29,344 nt of DNA from JAWVZB01 sp033722375 (GTDB lineage: Bacteria; Actinomycetota; Nitriliruptoria; Nitriliruptorales; Nitriliruptoraceae): contig JAWVZB010000032.1 in assembly GCA_033722375.1 (NCBI GenBank), positions 1 through 29,344 of the forward strand, written 5' to 3'. Shown piece after piece: positions 7,834-16,128 of the stretch. The notes under the pieces were generated by a model. It did no database searches. It saw nothing but the letters and a program-made list of their open reading frames with translations, and was not told the DNA's origin. The translations under genes were made by a program, and so were the position numbers. How positions within the stretch are numbered: the stretch's first letter is position 1; every line of letters starts with the position of its first letter.

Positions 7834-9936
7834 TCAGCCTCCCAGCGGCAGCACGCCCCGCACGGTCGTCCCCCGTCCTGGGCTGCTGTCGAACTCCAGG
7901 GTCCCGCCCAGCGCATCCAGCCGATCTGCCATGTTGGTCAGGCCGTGGCCTGCCGTGGTGGTGTTCGGGTCGAAGCCCGCGCCGTCGTCGATCACCTCGA
8001 AGCTGAGCGCGCCGTCGGCCTCGGACAGGCGTACCTCGACGTTGTCCGGCTCGGCGTACTTGGCTGCGTTGTTAACGGCTTCGAGGACACAGAAGTAGAC
8101 GGCCGCCTCGACGTCCTGGTCGTAGCGACCCAGCCCGTCGGTGGTCACCGTCACTGGCAGCGGGGACCGGTCTGCGCGAGACCGCAACGCCACTGCCAAC
8201 CCTTCGGCAGCCAGAAGCGGCGGATAGATCCCGTGGGCCAGCTCCCGCAGCGTCTCGACCGCGTTGTCGGTCGCGTCGACGGCACCGTCGACCAGCTCGG
8301 CGGTCTGGCGTGCTCCCTCCCGCTGCGCGGCGGTCCGTGCAGCCGCGAGTCGCATCTTGATCGCCACGACCTCCTGTTGGGCCCCGTCGTGCAGGTCACG
8401 TTCGAGCCGACGTCGCTCGCTGTCCTGCGCCGACACCAGGCGTTGGCGCGAGTCGCGCAGGTCGATGATCTTCTGCTTCAGCTCCTCGGTGAGCCGCACG
8501 TTGCGGAGCACGAGCCCGGCGTGCCCGGCGAGGTCAGCCGTCAGCCGCTCGTCCTGTGGCGTGAGGCTCTCGCCCCGCGGTTTGGTGATAGACAGCGCCC
8601 CGAGCGTCTCTCCCTCGTGCACGACGTCCGCGAGGTGGTCGGCGCCCTCGGGGTCCTCGTGTGCGTCCTGATCCGGGGGCCAGGTAACGGCGGGGCGCAG
8701 CTCGTCGTCGACCCGCAGCCACACCTGCGCGCGGCTGGCACCGGTGCCCTCGGCCAGCAGCCGTGCCATGCGCTCGAGTGCTTCGTTCGTCTCGACCATC
8801 TCGCCGAGTTGCGCCGAGAACCGCGACAGCACCTCGTAGGGGGTGGCACGGTCGCCGTAGACCAGCCGGTTCGCGACGCGCGTCAATCGCGCCCGCACCG
8901 GCTGGAACGCCACCGCGACCAGCGCCGTTGCGACCACGGGGAGCACGAACCCCGAGTCGTTCCCCGTCCCGACCAGCGCCCCGACGCCGACCACCATCCC
9001 GATGTAGAGGAGCGCGATGAAGACCGCCAGTCCCGCGTAGACGAGGCTCTTGGAGATGACCACGTCGATGTCGTAGAGCCGGTAGCGGAAGATCGCGATC
9101 GCGATGGCGATTGGGATCACGAGGAACGCGGCACTCCCGATCGCATCGAAGACCCCTACGAGAGCGCTGGACTCGCCGAGTTGACTGAACGCCACATTGG
9201 AGAGGAACATCGCGCCCATCGCGACGCCGGCTGCATATGCGAGCCACTTGAGCTGGTAGCGCTCCTCGCCCGACGCTGCGCGGTAGCGGAACACGAGCGA
9301 GAGGGCACCACCACCCAGCCCGAAGAGCAGGAACAACGAGAAGCCTGCGTCCGCGACCGGCGCCAAGGGCTCAGCACCGTCGATGCCGATCGGGTTGACC
9401 GGGTTGAGGGCGGATGCCGATCTCGTGTCGTCGAGGGGTCCGGGACGGAACATCGAGCCCACCACCATCGCCACGATCGCGACCGTGGCCAGCCTGGCCG
9501 GCCATCGCCACCGTTTCGAGGGGAGCCGCCCGTCTGGGAACGTGTAGAAGAGCCACCCGAGGCAACCCAGCGCCACCATCCACAGCCACGACGCCAGCCA
9601 GTGCGCAAAGGTGGTTCCGGGGACCTCGCGTGCCAACACCCCGTACACCCCGTAGGCCTCGGCGAACATCAGCAGCCCCATGGCGACACCGACGGTCAGA
9701 AGGAAGCGGCCGACGGGGTTCGGATCTCGCGCCGCGATCAGCGCCCCGACGCCACCGAAGCCGAGCACGAACACCGTGAGGAAGAGCCCGGCGTCCTCCG
9801 AGAAGACGCTCATCCCGGGCGTAAACGCCGTGAGCGCTACCCCCGCCCCAGCGGAGACGACAGCAACAGCGAACACGAGCCACGGCAGGGTCCGGTTGGT
9901 CCCCGTGCGACTTCCATGCTCGTCTACCGCCGCCAT
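7834..9936 (-). CDS. Membrane-bound sensor histidine kinase (NarL/HisKA_3 class), orphan
   Basis: A 700-residue sensor kinase. The start at 9936 has a strong GGGGAGG site. The first ~330 residues hold eight or more hydrophobic helices and form the sensory membrane module. A cytoplasmic linker follows, probably a GAF-like domain (about residues 365-480). The HisKA_3 box is LERDLHDGAQQE, with the phosphate-accepting His at residue 516. The ATPase domain shows an N-box (LEAVNNAAKYA), G1 box DDGAGFD and GHGLTNMADR. It resembles actinobacterial kinases that pair with NarL-type response regulators, but no response regulator gene lies beside it: the neighbours are a phosphate carrier and a divergent thioesterase. 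Signal unknown. Confidence 0.92.
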   Translation of the reverse strand: MAAVDEHGSRTGTNRTLPWLVFAVAVVSAGAGVALTAFTPGMSVFSEDAGLFLTVFVLGFGGVGALIAARDPNPVGRFLLTVGVAMGLLMFAEAYGVYGVLAREVPGTTFAHWLASWLWMVALGCLGWLFYTFPDGRLPSKRWRWPARLATVAIVAMVVGSMFRPGPLDDTRSASALNPVNPIGIDGAEPLAPVADAGFSLFLLFGLGGGALSLVFRYRAASGEERYQLKWLAYAAGVAMGAMFLSNVAFSQLGESSALVGVFDAIGSAAFLVIPIAIAIAIFRYRLYDIDVVISKSLVYAGLAVFIALLYIGMVVGVGALVGTGNDSGFVLPVVATALVAVAFQPVRARLTRVANRLVYGDRATPYEVLSRFSAQLGEMVETNEALERMARLLAEGTGASRAQVWLRVDDELRPAVTWPPDQDAHEDPEGADHLADVVHEGETLGALSITKPRGESLTPQDERLTADLAGHAGLVLRNVRLTEELKQKIIDLRDSRQRLVSAQDSERRRLERDLHDGAQQEVVAIKMRLAAARTAAQREGARQTAELVDGAVDATDNAVETLRELAHGIYPPLLAAEGLAVALRSRADRSPLPVTVTTDGLGRYDQDVEAAVYFCVLEAVNNAAKYAEPDNVEVRLSEADGALSFEVIDDGAGFDPNTTTAGHGLTNMADRLDALGGTLEFDSSPGRGTTVRGVLPLGG

Positions 9937-10056
9937 CGCCTCCCCAGCCCTGGACGGCCGGGGACACCTTCTCAGCCAACCTGGAGCAACGCAACCACAC
10001 CAACTGGCGACCGCGAACATCTAGGTTGCACCATCGCCACCGATCAAAGGGACGAC

Positions 10057-10545
10057 GTGACCGAGCGGCAACGGACCTACTCGTGGGAGGACCCGACTGA
10101 GCTCGCGGCCGCGGGGATCGAGATGGCGGGCCTCGACTACCTCCGCGCGATGCAGACGGGTGAGCTGCCCCATCCGCCGATCTGCGCCACCATCGGGTTC
10201 CGGTTCGTGGAGTTCGAGGAGGGCCGGGCGGTGATGGAGCTCGAGACCGGCGAGCACCAGTACAACCCGATCGGGACCATCCACGGCAGCGTGATCATGG
10301 CGCTGCTCGACTCGGTCGCCGGAAGCGCAGTGCACACCACCCTCCCCGCCGGCGTCGGCTACACGACCGTGAGCATCAACACCTCGTTCCTCCGGGCCGC
10401 CCGCGCCGACACCGGCACGCTCCGGGCAGAGGGTCGGCTCGTGAAAGCGGGGCGCCGGATCGCCCTCGCCGAGGCCGAACTGACCGACGAAGATGGCAAG
10501 CTCTACGGACACGCCACGGCCAGCTGCATGATCCTCGGACGGTGA
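10057..10545 (+). CDS. PaaI-family hotdog thioesterase
   Basis: A 162-residue single hotdog-fold protein, expected to hydrolyse acyl-CoA thioesters in the cytoplasm. The active-site helix is visible: NPIGTIHGSVIMALLDSVAGSA, residues 70-91, with His76-Gly77 and Asp85 as the likely catalytic acid. C-terminal strands (TVSINTSFLRAA, GRRIALAEAELTDEDGKLYGHATASCMI) are typical. The start chosen is a GTG at 10057 preceded by AAAGGGA at 10046-10052. The same frame is open for two kilobases upstream, but that stretch is antisense to the histidine kinase and not credible coding. Divergent from the kinase gene; the next gene follows 37 bases later and is probably co-transcribed. Substrate (aryl or other acyl-CoA) cannot be assigned. 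Confidence 0.87.
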   Translation: MTERQRTYSWEDPTELAAAGIEMAGLDYLRAMQTGELPHPPICATIGFRFVEFEEGRAVMELETGEHQYNPIGTIHGSVIMALLDSVAGSAVHTTLPAGVGYTTVSINTSFLRAARADTGTLRAEGRLVKAGRRIALAEAELTDEDGKLYGHATASCMILGR

Positions 10546-10582
10546 CGGCGGTGGCCGGGGCCACGCAACGGAGGCGCGGACG

Positions 10583-11356
10583 ATGACCACGATCGAGCCC
10601 GACGCCGACGCGCTGGCGGCCTTCACCCACGAGTTCCGCGAAGCCACCGGCTACGACGGCCCCATCGGCCACTTCGCGTTCGGCGACACGCCCGAGATGG
10701 CGGACGAGCTCGGACAGCTCGTACGCGAGGGGCCGAAGCGTGCGACCGCAGGCTGGGTGGCCGACGAGGAGGCCGACCCACCGGCCGAGGGTCAGCACGA
10801 CGTGGTCCTGGGTGGTGACGGCAGCCCGATCTGCCTCATCCGCACCGACGAGGCGGAGACGCGACCGTTCAAGACCGCCGACCCGGCGTTCGCGTGGGAC
10901 GAGGGCGAGGGCGATCGCACGCTGGCATGGTGGCGAGACGCGCACGTGTCGTTCTTCACGCGTCGCAGCGAGGTCGTCGGGGAGCCGTTCACCGACGACA
11001 GCCTCGTCACCTTCGAGCGGTTCTCGGTGGTCTGGCCGGAGCTCGATCCACCCGGACCCCACTTCGAAGACGGGGAGCTGCTCGTCCGTCCCGTGCGCGC
11101 CGACGACCGCGGGTGGGTCGCGGAGGTGCTCGGCGAGACCGCGTCCCGGGACGGCTGGGCGGTCGACCGCTGCCCGGGCCTGCTCGCACGGCATCAGGGC
11201 CAGACCGCCGGCGTCCTGGTGTTCGTGCCGTGGACGGGGCGCACCGAGATCGTGGGCACCGCGGTGCTCGAGGAGGTCGGCGGGGTCGAGGACGGGCTCC
11301 GGGACGGACTGGCGAGACTTCGCGACACGTACGACTGGGGGCCGATCGACGATTGA
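10583..11356 (+). CDS. ASCH-domain protein with a GNAT-like C-terminal segment
   Basis: A 257-residue protein in two parts. Residues about 30-155 match the ASCH family: FGDTPEMADELGQLVREGPKRATAGW (34-59, given here as a family landmark), ICLIRTDEAETRPF, and DEGEGDRTLAWWRDAHVSFF near 106-125. ASCH domains have a PUA-like fold and are linked to RNA binding or base/nucleoside chemistry; some relatives are amidohydrolases acting on N4-acetylcytidine. Residues about 166-250 (LLVRPVRADDRGWVAEVLGE...) look like the start of a GNAT acetyltransferase fold, but the acetyl-CoA loop (Q/R-x-x-G-x-G/A) is missing and the segment is short. So the tail may be a degraded or binding-only module. A ribosome site GGAGG precedes the ATG at 10583. 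Confidence 0.75.
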   Translation: MTTIEPDADALAAFTHEFREATGYDGPIGHFAFGDTPEMADELGQLVREGPKRATAGWVADEEADPPAEGQHDVVLGGDGSPICLIRTDEAETRPFKTADPAFAWDEGEGDRTLAWWRDAHVSFFTRRSEVVGEPFTDDSLVTFERFSVVWPELDPPGPHFEDGELLVRPVRADDRGWVAEVLGETASRDGWAVDRCPGLLARHQGQTAGVLVFVPWTGRTEIVGTAVLEEVGGVEDGLRDGLARLRDTYDWGPIDD

Positions 11357-11366
11357 CCTCGCTGGA

Positions 11367-11380
11367 CGCCCGGTCGGGCG
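11367..11380. terminator. Small hairpin between convergent genes
   Basis: CGCCC-GGTC-GGGCG (extendable by one G-C pair) fills most of the 26 bases between the ends of the ASCH gene and the PPC-domain gene. The stem is short and no T-run follows, so a shared terminator role is only a guess. Confidence 0.3.
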
Positions 11381-11382
11381 GA

Positions 11383-11826
11383 TCAGGCGTCGAGGTCGAT
11401 CAACGCGAGCCCGGTCTCCTCGTCCACGGTCTTCTGCAGGTGCGACGGCGTTTCGGTGACCACGACCTCGAGGGTGGGCCACACCGACGCGGCCTTCAGG
11501 TGGCCACCGGCGGTCGTGCCGTCCTCGCGGCCGACGACCACATGGGCGTGCACCTCGGGCTCGCCGTCGTTGAGAGCGATGTCACCGACCAGCGACAGCA
11601 CCTCGACCTGCTGCGCGATCGGGATGTCGCGGTACTCGAATGCATCGGGGTGGAAGTAGGCGAGGGTCGCCTCCTGGAACGCCCCGATCGCCGTCAGCGA
11701 CGCCCCGTCCACATCGTGCTCACGAGCGAACTCCTCGAGTCCGCTCTTCGGCTCGTCACCCTTGTCGAAGATCACGGCGAAGGTCCGCAGACCCCCGTCG
11801 CTCTCGTTCAGCAATCTCGACTGCAT
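11383..11826 (-). CDS. PPC/DUF296-domain protein
   Basis: A 147-residue stand-alone PPC (plants and prokaryotes conserved) domain. Landmarks are VIFDKGDE near the N-terminus, a central SLTAIGAFQEATLAYF strand pair, HAH at residues 93-95 and GGHL at 107-110 followed by VWPTLEVVVTE, the conserved metal-site region and edge strand. In plants this domain is fused to AT-hooks in DNA-binding proteins; in bacteria it stands alone as a trimer, often annotated as DNA-binding, though direct evidence of function is thin. The start at 11826 has GGGAG seven bases upstream; a longer reading to 11901 is less likely. Confidence 0.85.
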   Translation of the reverse strand: MQSRLLNESDGGLRTFAVIFDKGDEPKSGLEEFAREHDVDGASLTAIGAFQEATLAYFHPDAFEYRDIPIAQQVEVLSLVGDIALNDGEPEVHAHVVVGREDGTTAGGHLKAASVWPTLEVVVTETPSHLQKTVDEETGLALIDLDA

Positions 11827-11912
11827 GCTGCATCTCCCGCGTCCGCTTCCCTTCGACGGTGAGGGGTCGCCGCACGCCCCGCAGGCCCTGACCGCGACCA
11901 CTCGGCCAGCCG

Positions 11913-12650
11913 CTATCCCCGGTCGAGGACGCGGCGGCGGAGGCGGCGGTACTCCTCCCGGTCGGGGGTGGTCGCGTGAGCCTCACCGACGGCGAGCACT
12001 CCGCGTCGTGGGAGCGGCCAACCGCCGATGGTGGGGCAGTCCTCCAACACGGTGGGCGCACCGAGATCGCGGCCGTCGAGCACCGCGGTCGAGGTGGAGA
12101 CCCAGAACATCTCCCGGAGCGCGGCGACCAGGTGCACGCCGGTCGGGGCCTCACCGGACAACGACACCGCGCCGAGCCCGAGGATCTTGAGGAGCCGTTC
12201 TCGAACCGCCACCAGCGCACGGTGTCGCCAGGTGCCGAGGGGCAGCGGGGCGTGGAGCGCGTTGAGCACCCGCAGGAGCCACGTCTCCTCCACCTCGAGC
12301 CGCCAGCGAAGCTCGGGATCGTCCATCGTCACCGTGAGCTCCATCGGCCCCGTCCACTCGACGCCGATCCGGGCCGGCGCCGCGGTGTCGAGCGCCGGGC
12401 CCCACACCCGCGGGCAGCCGGCCTCGAGCGGGGCGCGGTCGACGTACTGGGCCCAGGCCCCGCCGGGGTCGCGATGCCACACGCTCACGTAGCCGCCGAA
12501 GTCGGTCTGCGGGAAGACCCGCAGACCGAGAACGTGGCCGCTCGAGAAGGGCAGGTCCATGACCGCGTAGCCCCACGCCCGCTCGTAGCCGTCCCAGGCT
12601 GACGTCGTCGCCCCCCACGGGAGCACGGTCAGCCGGGAGCGGAGACTCAC
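11913..12650 (-). CDS. Protein of unknown function downstream of a methyltransferase
   Basis: A 245-residue protein I do not recognise. The sequence is Trp-rich and appears to be mostly beta-strand (alternating hydrophobic stretches such as YERAWGYAVMDLPF, GHVLGLRVFP, VEWTGPMELTVTM), with no signal peptide, membrane segment or catalytic motif that I can name. The C-terminus is Arg-rich (REEYRRLRRRV). The start is a GTG at 12648-12650, four bases beyond the methyltransferase stop, with GGAGGT nine bases upstream inside that gene. That tight coupling suggests joint expression with the methyltransferase and perhaps a shared pathway. A longer start at 12734 would lie wholly within the methyltransferase gene in another frame and is rejected. 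Confidence 0.75.
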   Translation of the reverse strand: MSLRSRLTVLPWGATTSAWDGYERAWGYAVMDLPFSSGHVLGLRVFPQTDFGGYVSVWHRDPGGAWAQYVDRAPLEAGCPRVWGPALDTAAPARIGVEWTGPMELTVTMDDPELRWRLEVEETWLLRVLNALHAPLPLGTWRHRALVAVRERLLKILGLGAVSLSGEAPTGVHLVAALREMFWVSTSTAVLDGRDLGAPTVLEDCPTIGGWPLPRRGVLAVGEAHATTPDREEYRRLRRRVLDRG

Positions 12651-12654
12651 CGGG

Positions 12655-13761
12655 TCACGACCTCCGAGCCACGAACAGCGCGTTGATCGGCTCGTTGGGG
12701 AGCTCCTCGACGGTGACGTCGGGGAAGCCGGCATCCCGGAGCATGTCGCACGCCACCTGCTGACCCCAGGCGGTTCCGAGGGCCGCCCCGTCGTGCGCGA
12801 GCGAGATCGTGAGGCAGTGCAGCGTGCTGATGGCGTAGAGGAACGGGGCGAGCGGGTGGGCCACGTTGTCCTCGAGGTTGCTGGAGATCGCGGGTTCGAA
12901 CATGAGGAACACGCCGTCGCTCGTCAAGGCCCGTCGGATGTTGGCGAGCACGGTCGCCGGTTCCACCTGGTCGTGGATCGCGTCGAACACGAACGCCACG
13001 TCGAACGGCTCGTCGGCGGTGAGATCGGCAGCATCCTCGACCTCGAATCGGACGTTGTCGACGCCGGCCGCAACAGCCTCGGCACGCGCCTGCTCGATCG
13101 CGTCGGCCGCGATGTCGATCCCGACGAACTCCGACCTCGGGAACGCTTCGGCCATGAGCACGATCGCGTGGCCCGTTCCGCAGCCGACGTCGACCACCCG
13201 TGCGCCGGCAGTGAGACGCTCGACCACGTCGGGGACCAGCGGGAGCCAGTCGCTCAGGAGCGCCTCGTCGAGCCCACCCCGCCCGAGTCCGTCCATGACA
13301 TCAGTGAACTCCGGGCGGTACTCCTGGTACGGCACCCCGCCCCCTTCGCGGAAGGCTTCGGTGATGTCCGCGACGTGCTTCGCCAGGTGGGTGTTCAAGC
13401 GGGCGAACGGCGCGAGATCGTTGGCGCCGCCGCCGGTCAGGCACGCGGCATGTTCGGCCGGGAGCCGGTAGACGCCGGCGTCGGCGTCGTAGTCGATGAC
13501 GCCGCCGGTGACCATGGCCCCGAGCCACTCGCGGACGTAGCGCTCGTGGAGCCCGGCCCGGTCGGCGAGGCCGGCGCTCGTCGCGGGGCCTTCTGCGGCA
13601 GCCTCGAACAGGCCCGTGCGGCGGCCGATGTCGATCAGGTAGGTGAGCATCCCCCCGGTGTAGAAGCCGAACAGCTCGCCGGCGAACTCCTCGATCCGTT
13701 GCTCGTCGAGGGCCACGGGGCCGTGCGTCTGGTCGGTCGGTGCGGTCGCGACGTCGGTCAT
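12655..13761 (-). CDS. Class I SAM-dependent methyltransferase with winged-helix N-terminus (Rv2258c-like)
   Basis: A 368-residue methyltransferase. Residues about 20-110 form a winged-helix dimerisation region (FAGELFGFYTGGMLTYLIDIGRRTGLFE..., LADRAGLHERYVREWLGAMV) characteristic of Rv2258c-type and O-methyltransferase-like proteins. The SAM-binding motif I is VVDVGCGTG, residues 189-197, followed by the acidic ribose contact in EFVGIDIA near 210-218 and a post-motif AFVFDAIHD. The substrate is unknown. The start ATG at 13761 has AGAGGAG upstream. It follows a TPR-LuxR regulator gene by 97 bases on the same strand and is followed almost at once by an unknown gene. Confidence 0.88.
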   Translation of the reverse strand: MTDVATAPTDQTHGPVALDEQRIEEFAGELFGFYTGGMLTYLIDIGRRTGLFEAAAEGPATSAGLADRAGLHERYVREWLGAMVTGGVIDYDADAGVYRLPAEHAACLTGGGANDLAPFARLNTHLAKHVADITEAFREGGGVPYQEYRPEFTDVMDGLGRGGLDEALLSDWLPLVPDVVERLTAGARVVDVGCGTGHAIVLMAEAFPRSEFVGIDIAADAIEQARAEAVAAGVDNVRFEVEDAADLTADEPFDVAFVFDAIHDQVEPATVLANIRRALTSDGVFLMFEPAISSNLEDNVAHPLAPFLYAISTLHCLTISLAHDGAALGTAWGQQVACDMLRDAGFPDVTVEELPNEPINALFVARRS

Positions 13762-13775
13762 CGGTGCGCTCCTCT

Positions 13776-13793
13776 GCGTCGATGGTTCGACGC
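13776..13793. promoter_or_regulatory. Inverted repeat upstream of the methyltransferase
   Basis: Seven-base perfect arms GCGTCGA/TCGACGC around TGGT, directly upstream of the methyltransferase ribosome site. A possible -10 (TAGCGT on the minus strand, 13791-13796) overlaps one arm. It could be an operator or a leader hairpin; a role for the upstream LuxR protein is speculative. Confidence 0.3.
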
Positions 13794-13858
13794 TACGAAG
13801 GCGCGGTCGGCCTGGCATCGGGCAGGTTGTGCAACTTCGATCGGCGGGATGGGCCGAT

Positions 13859-15529
13859 CTACCCACGCCCCGCCCGCCCGCGATCCCCGGCGATGCCGTG
13901 CTCGAAGGCGAACGCCGCCGCTTCCGTGCGGGTGGAGACCCCGAGCTTGGTGTAGATGTTCGACAGGTGACGGGCGATGGTCTTCTCCGACAGGACCAGC
14001 TCCTCGGCCGCCTGACGGTTGGTCATGCCCTCGGAGACGAGCGCCAGGACCTCGGCTTCGCGGTCCGTGAGACCGGCCGGCAAGGGGCGGCCCGGCCCGG
14101 TGCTGCGTCTCGCGACGTCCCTTGCCGTGACGGCTGCCCCCAGCCCCTCGAACGTGTCGTCGGCAGTGCGCCGCTCCGCTTCCGCGGCATCGTGGTCCCC
14201 GACGGCGTCGTACGCCTCGCCGAGCAGCGCGCACGCACGGGCTGCGTCGTAGACAGCATGCACGTCCCGCCACCGTCGGCAGGCCGCCCGCAGGGCGGGC
14301 AGGGCCTGGTCGGGCTCGGCTTCGGCGAGGGCGACCGCACCCCGCCAGTGCAGCGCCGCGGCCTCGAGTCCGGAGGTGCCGTAGGCGGCAGCGGTGTCCT
14401 CCAGCTCGGCACAGGCACGCCGCGCGACCTCGAGGTCGCCTGTCGCCAGTGCGATCTCGACCTGGGCGATGCGCAGGCGCGCGCGAGCGAGCGGGGCGTC
14501 TCCCGCGGCCAGCAGCGCAGCGCGGATCCCCGCCGCGGCGTCGTCCGGTCGGTCCTGCGCCAACCGCAGCAGAGCCAGGCCGGGCTGCGGATCACGACCG
14601 AGCTTGCGTGCCCGGTCGTAGCTCTGCTCCGCGTCCTCGAGCCGGCCCCGCAACCGCCACAGCTCCCCGAGCTGGTAGTGCGCCTCGGCGACGGTGGCGA
14701 CGTGGAGGTCGGCCAGGTCTTCCACGACCTGCGCCACCTCCTCCTCGGCGCGTCGCCATTCGCCGGTCACCTGTCGGACCTGGGAGCGGTGGACACGGCA
14801 GATCCCGGTGAACAGCACGGCGGCGGGGAGGTCATCGAGCCAGCTCCAGGTCTCCTCGGTCCAGTCGCGGGCGCGACCGACGTCGGCGAGCTCGTGGCAG
14901 GCAGCCATGAGGTGGCAGTAGATGTTGCCGGCCCACTCGGGTGCGAGGTCGTGCTGCCTCACCGCGAGCATGGCTTCGTCCAGGAGCCGGAGCCCCCGGT
15001 CGGCCTCCCCGAGCTTGATCAGGGCGCGTCCCTCGCCGAGCACGCCGCTCGCGACGAGGTTCAGGTCGTCGTGGCGCTCACCGATGGCGCGCACGTCACG
15101 GGCGGCGGCGGCAACAGCGTCGATATCGTCGCCATCCAGGCCACCCTCGACCTCGACGAGGTAGCGCGCGTACCCGTGCTCGGGGCCGTCCGGGAGATCG
15201 TCCAGGAGACGCTGGGCACGTGCCAGCCACCCCGAACCGAGCGCCTCGTCGCCCCGCAGCAGCAACGAGACCGCCATCCCGAGCGCGGTCATCGCCGCGG
15301 CGGACCGCTGATCGAGATCGAGCTGCCCCCGGTAGGCGGCCTCACCCCAGCGCAGGCACTCGTCGACCTCCCCGAGCCACCAGGCGGCATCGCTGAGGTG
15401 GGCGAGGTCGTGGGGCGTGAGCGTCGCCCCGTCGTCGCGCGCCTCCCGGTAGAGCGTGGCGGCGCGCGGCCAATCATGCTCGGCGTACGCGGCGCGGGCC
15501 TGGTCGAGCAGGTCCTGAGCAGCGCCCAT
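13859..15529 (-). CDS. LuxR-family transcriptional regulator with TPR repeats
   Basis: A 556-residue regulator. The C-terminal 70 residues are a clear LuxR/GerE helix-turn-helix (LTDREAEVLALVSEG, MTNRQAAEELVLSEKT, ARHLSNIYTKLGV) starting near residue 487. Before it lies a long Ala-, Asp- and Arg-rich helical region with TPR-like units (for example AHYQLGELWRLRGRLEDAEQSYDRAR). There is no Walker A site, so it is not a full LAL/MalT-type ATPase regulator, but resembles the C-terminal half of one. The ATG at 15529 has AGAGGAA upstream. It lies directly ahead of the methyltransferase gene; regulation of that gene is a reasonable inference, and similar pairs are common in actinobacteria. Confidence 0.88.
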   Translation of the reverse strand: MGAAQDLLDQARAAYAEHDWPRAATLYREARDDGATLTPHDLAHLSDAAWWLGEVDECLRWGEAAYRGQLDLDQRSAAAMTALGMAVSLLLRGDEALGSGWLARAQRLLDDLPDGPEHGYARYLVEVEGGLDGDDIDAVAAAARDVRAIGERHDDLNLVASGVLGEGRALIKLGEADRGLRLLDEAMLAVRQHDLAPEWAGNIYCHLMAACHELADVGRARDWTEETWSWLDDLPAAVLFTGICRVHRSQVRQVTGEWRRAEEEVAQVVEDLADLHVATVAEAHYQLGELWRLRGRLEDAEQSYDRARKLGRDPQPGLALLRLAQDRPDDAAAGIRAALLAAGDAPLARARLRIAQVEIALATGDLEVARRACAELEDTAAAYGTSGLEAAALHWRGAVALAEAEPDQALPALRAACRRWRDVHAVYDAARACALLGEAYDAVGDHDAAEAERRTADDTFEGLGAAVTARDVARRSTGPGRPLPAGLTDREAEVLALVSEGMTNRQAAEELVLSEKTIARHLSNIYTKLGVSTRTEAAAFAFEHGIAGDRGRAGRG

Positions 15530-15585
15530 CCTGTTCCTCTGTCGCAACCCCGGGCCAGTATGGCACCCCTCGTGACGACCACGCC

Positions 15586-15608
15586 CCGCCCAGCAACATG
15601 CCGGGCGG
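15586..15608 (-). terminator. GC hairpin after soxR
   Basis: Six-base arms CCGCCC/GGGCGG with an 11-base loop begin four bases downstream of the soxR stop codon on the minus strand. No T-run is present. Position fits a terminator; strength is uncertain. Confidence 0.35.
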
Positions 15609-15611
15609 TTG

Positions 15612-16070
15612 TCAGGCACGAGGCGGGGTCGGGTCGTCGAGGACGTAGCGGGGACCGGGACCGCGCTCGGCGACCTTGTCCCCCGGGTTGAGGAGCCGGC
15701 ACGCCTTCAGCGACAAGCAGCCGCACCCGATGCAGCCGTCGAGGCGGTCGCGGAGCCGTTGGAGCATGCGGATCCGGGCATCGAGGCGAGGTCGCCAGGA
15801 TCCTGACAGGCGCTCCCAGTCCTCGGTCGTCGGGGTGCGCTCGTCGGGCAGCGACGCGAGCGCCTCGCGGATCTCATCGAGGGCCAGCCCGACCTCCTGG
15901 GCGACCTTGATGAACGAGATCCTCCGGATGACGTCCCGTGGATAGCGGCGGTGGCCACCCTCGGAGCGGGTGGCGTGGACCAGGCCCTCGTCCTCGTAGT
16001 AGCGCAGGGCCGAGGTGGCAACGCCAGTGCGGTCGGCGACCTCGCCGATGGTGAGTTGCGGCTTCGCCAT
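15612..16070 (-). CDS. soxR: Redox-sensitive MerR-family regulator SoxR
   Basis: A 152-residue transcription activator that senses oxidation of a [2Fe-2S] cluster. The N-terminal MerR winged helix is clear (LTIGEVADRTGVATSALRYYEDEGLV, from residue 6, with the GGHRRYPRDVIRRI wing). The cluster ligands are Cys113, Cys116, Cys118 and Cys124 in the SoxR-specific pattern C-x2-C-x-C-x5-C. The dimerisation helix lies between them. Its gene is divergent from an FMN reductase gene with a SoxR box in between. In Streptomyces, SoxR responds to redox-active metabolites rather than running a soxS cascade and controls an FMN reductase among a few targets, which fits this arrangement. Confidence 0.95.
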   Translation of the reverse strand: MAKPQLTIGEVADRTGVATSALRYYEDEGLVHATRSEGGHRRYPRDVIRRISFIKVAQEVGLALDEIREALASLPDERTPTTEDWERLSGSWRPRLDARIRMLQRLRDRLDGCIGCGCLSLKACRLLNPGDKVAERGPGPRYVLDDPTPPRA

Positions 16071-16128
16071 GATCGTCTCGCAGCTCCGAACACCTCGTGC
16101 GGTGTCCGCACGGTACGTCCGTATGGAT

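Noticed and set aside
7945..10056. Very long open frame on the plus strand running into the thioesterase gene
   Set aside because: It is antisense to the histidine kinase, whose domains are unmistakable. The translated sequence is Arg/His/Asp-rich without any fold signature; long antisense frames are expected in high-GC DNA.
13829..15691. Plus-strand open frame of about 620 codons opposite the LuxR regulator
   Set aside because: Antisense shadow; the minus strand has a clear helix-turn-helix and ribosome site.
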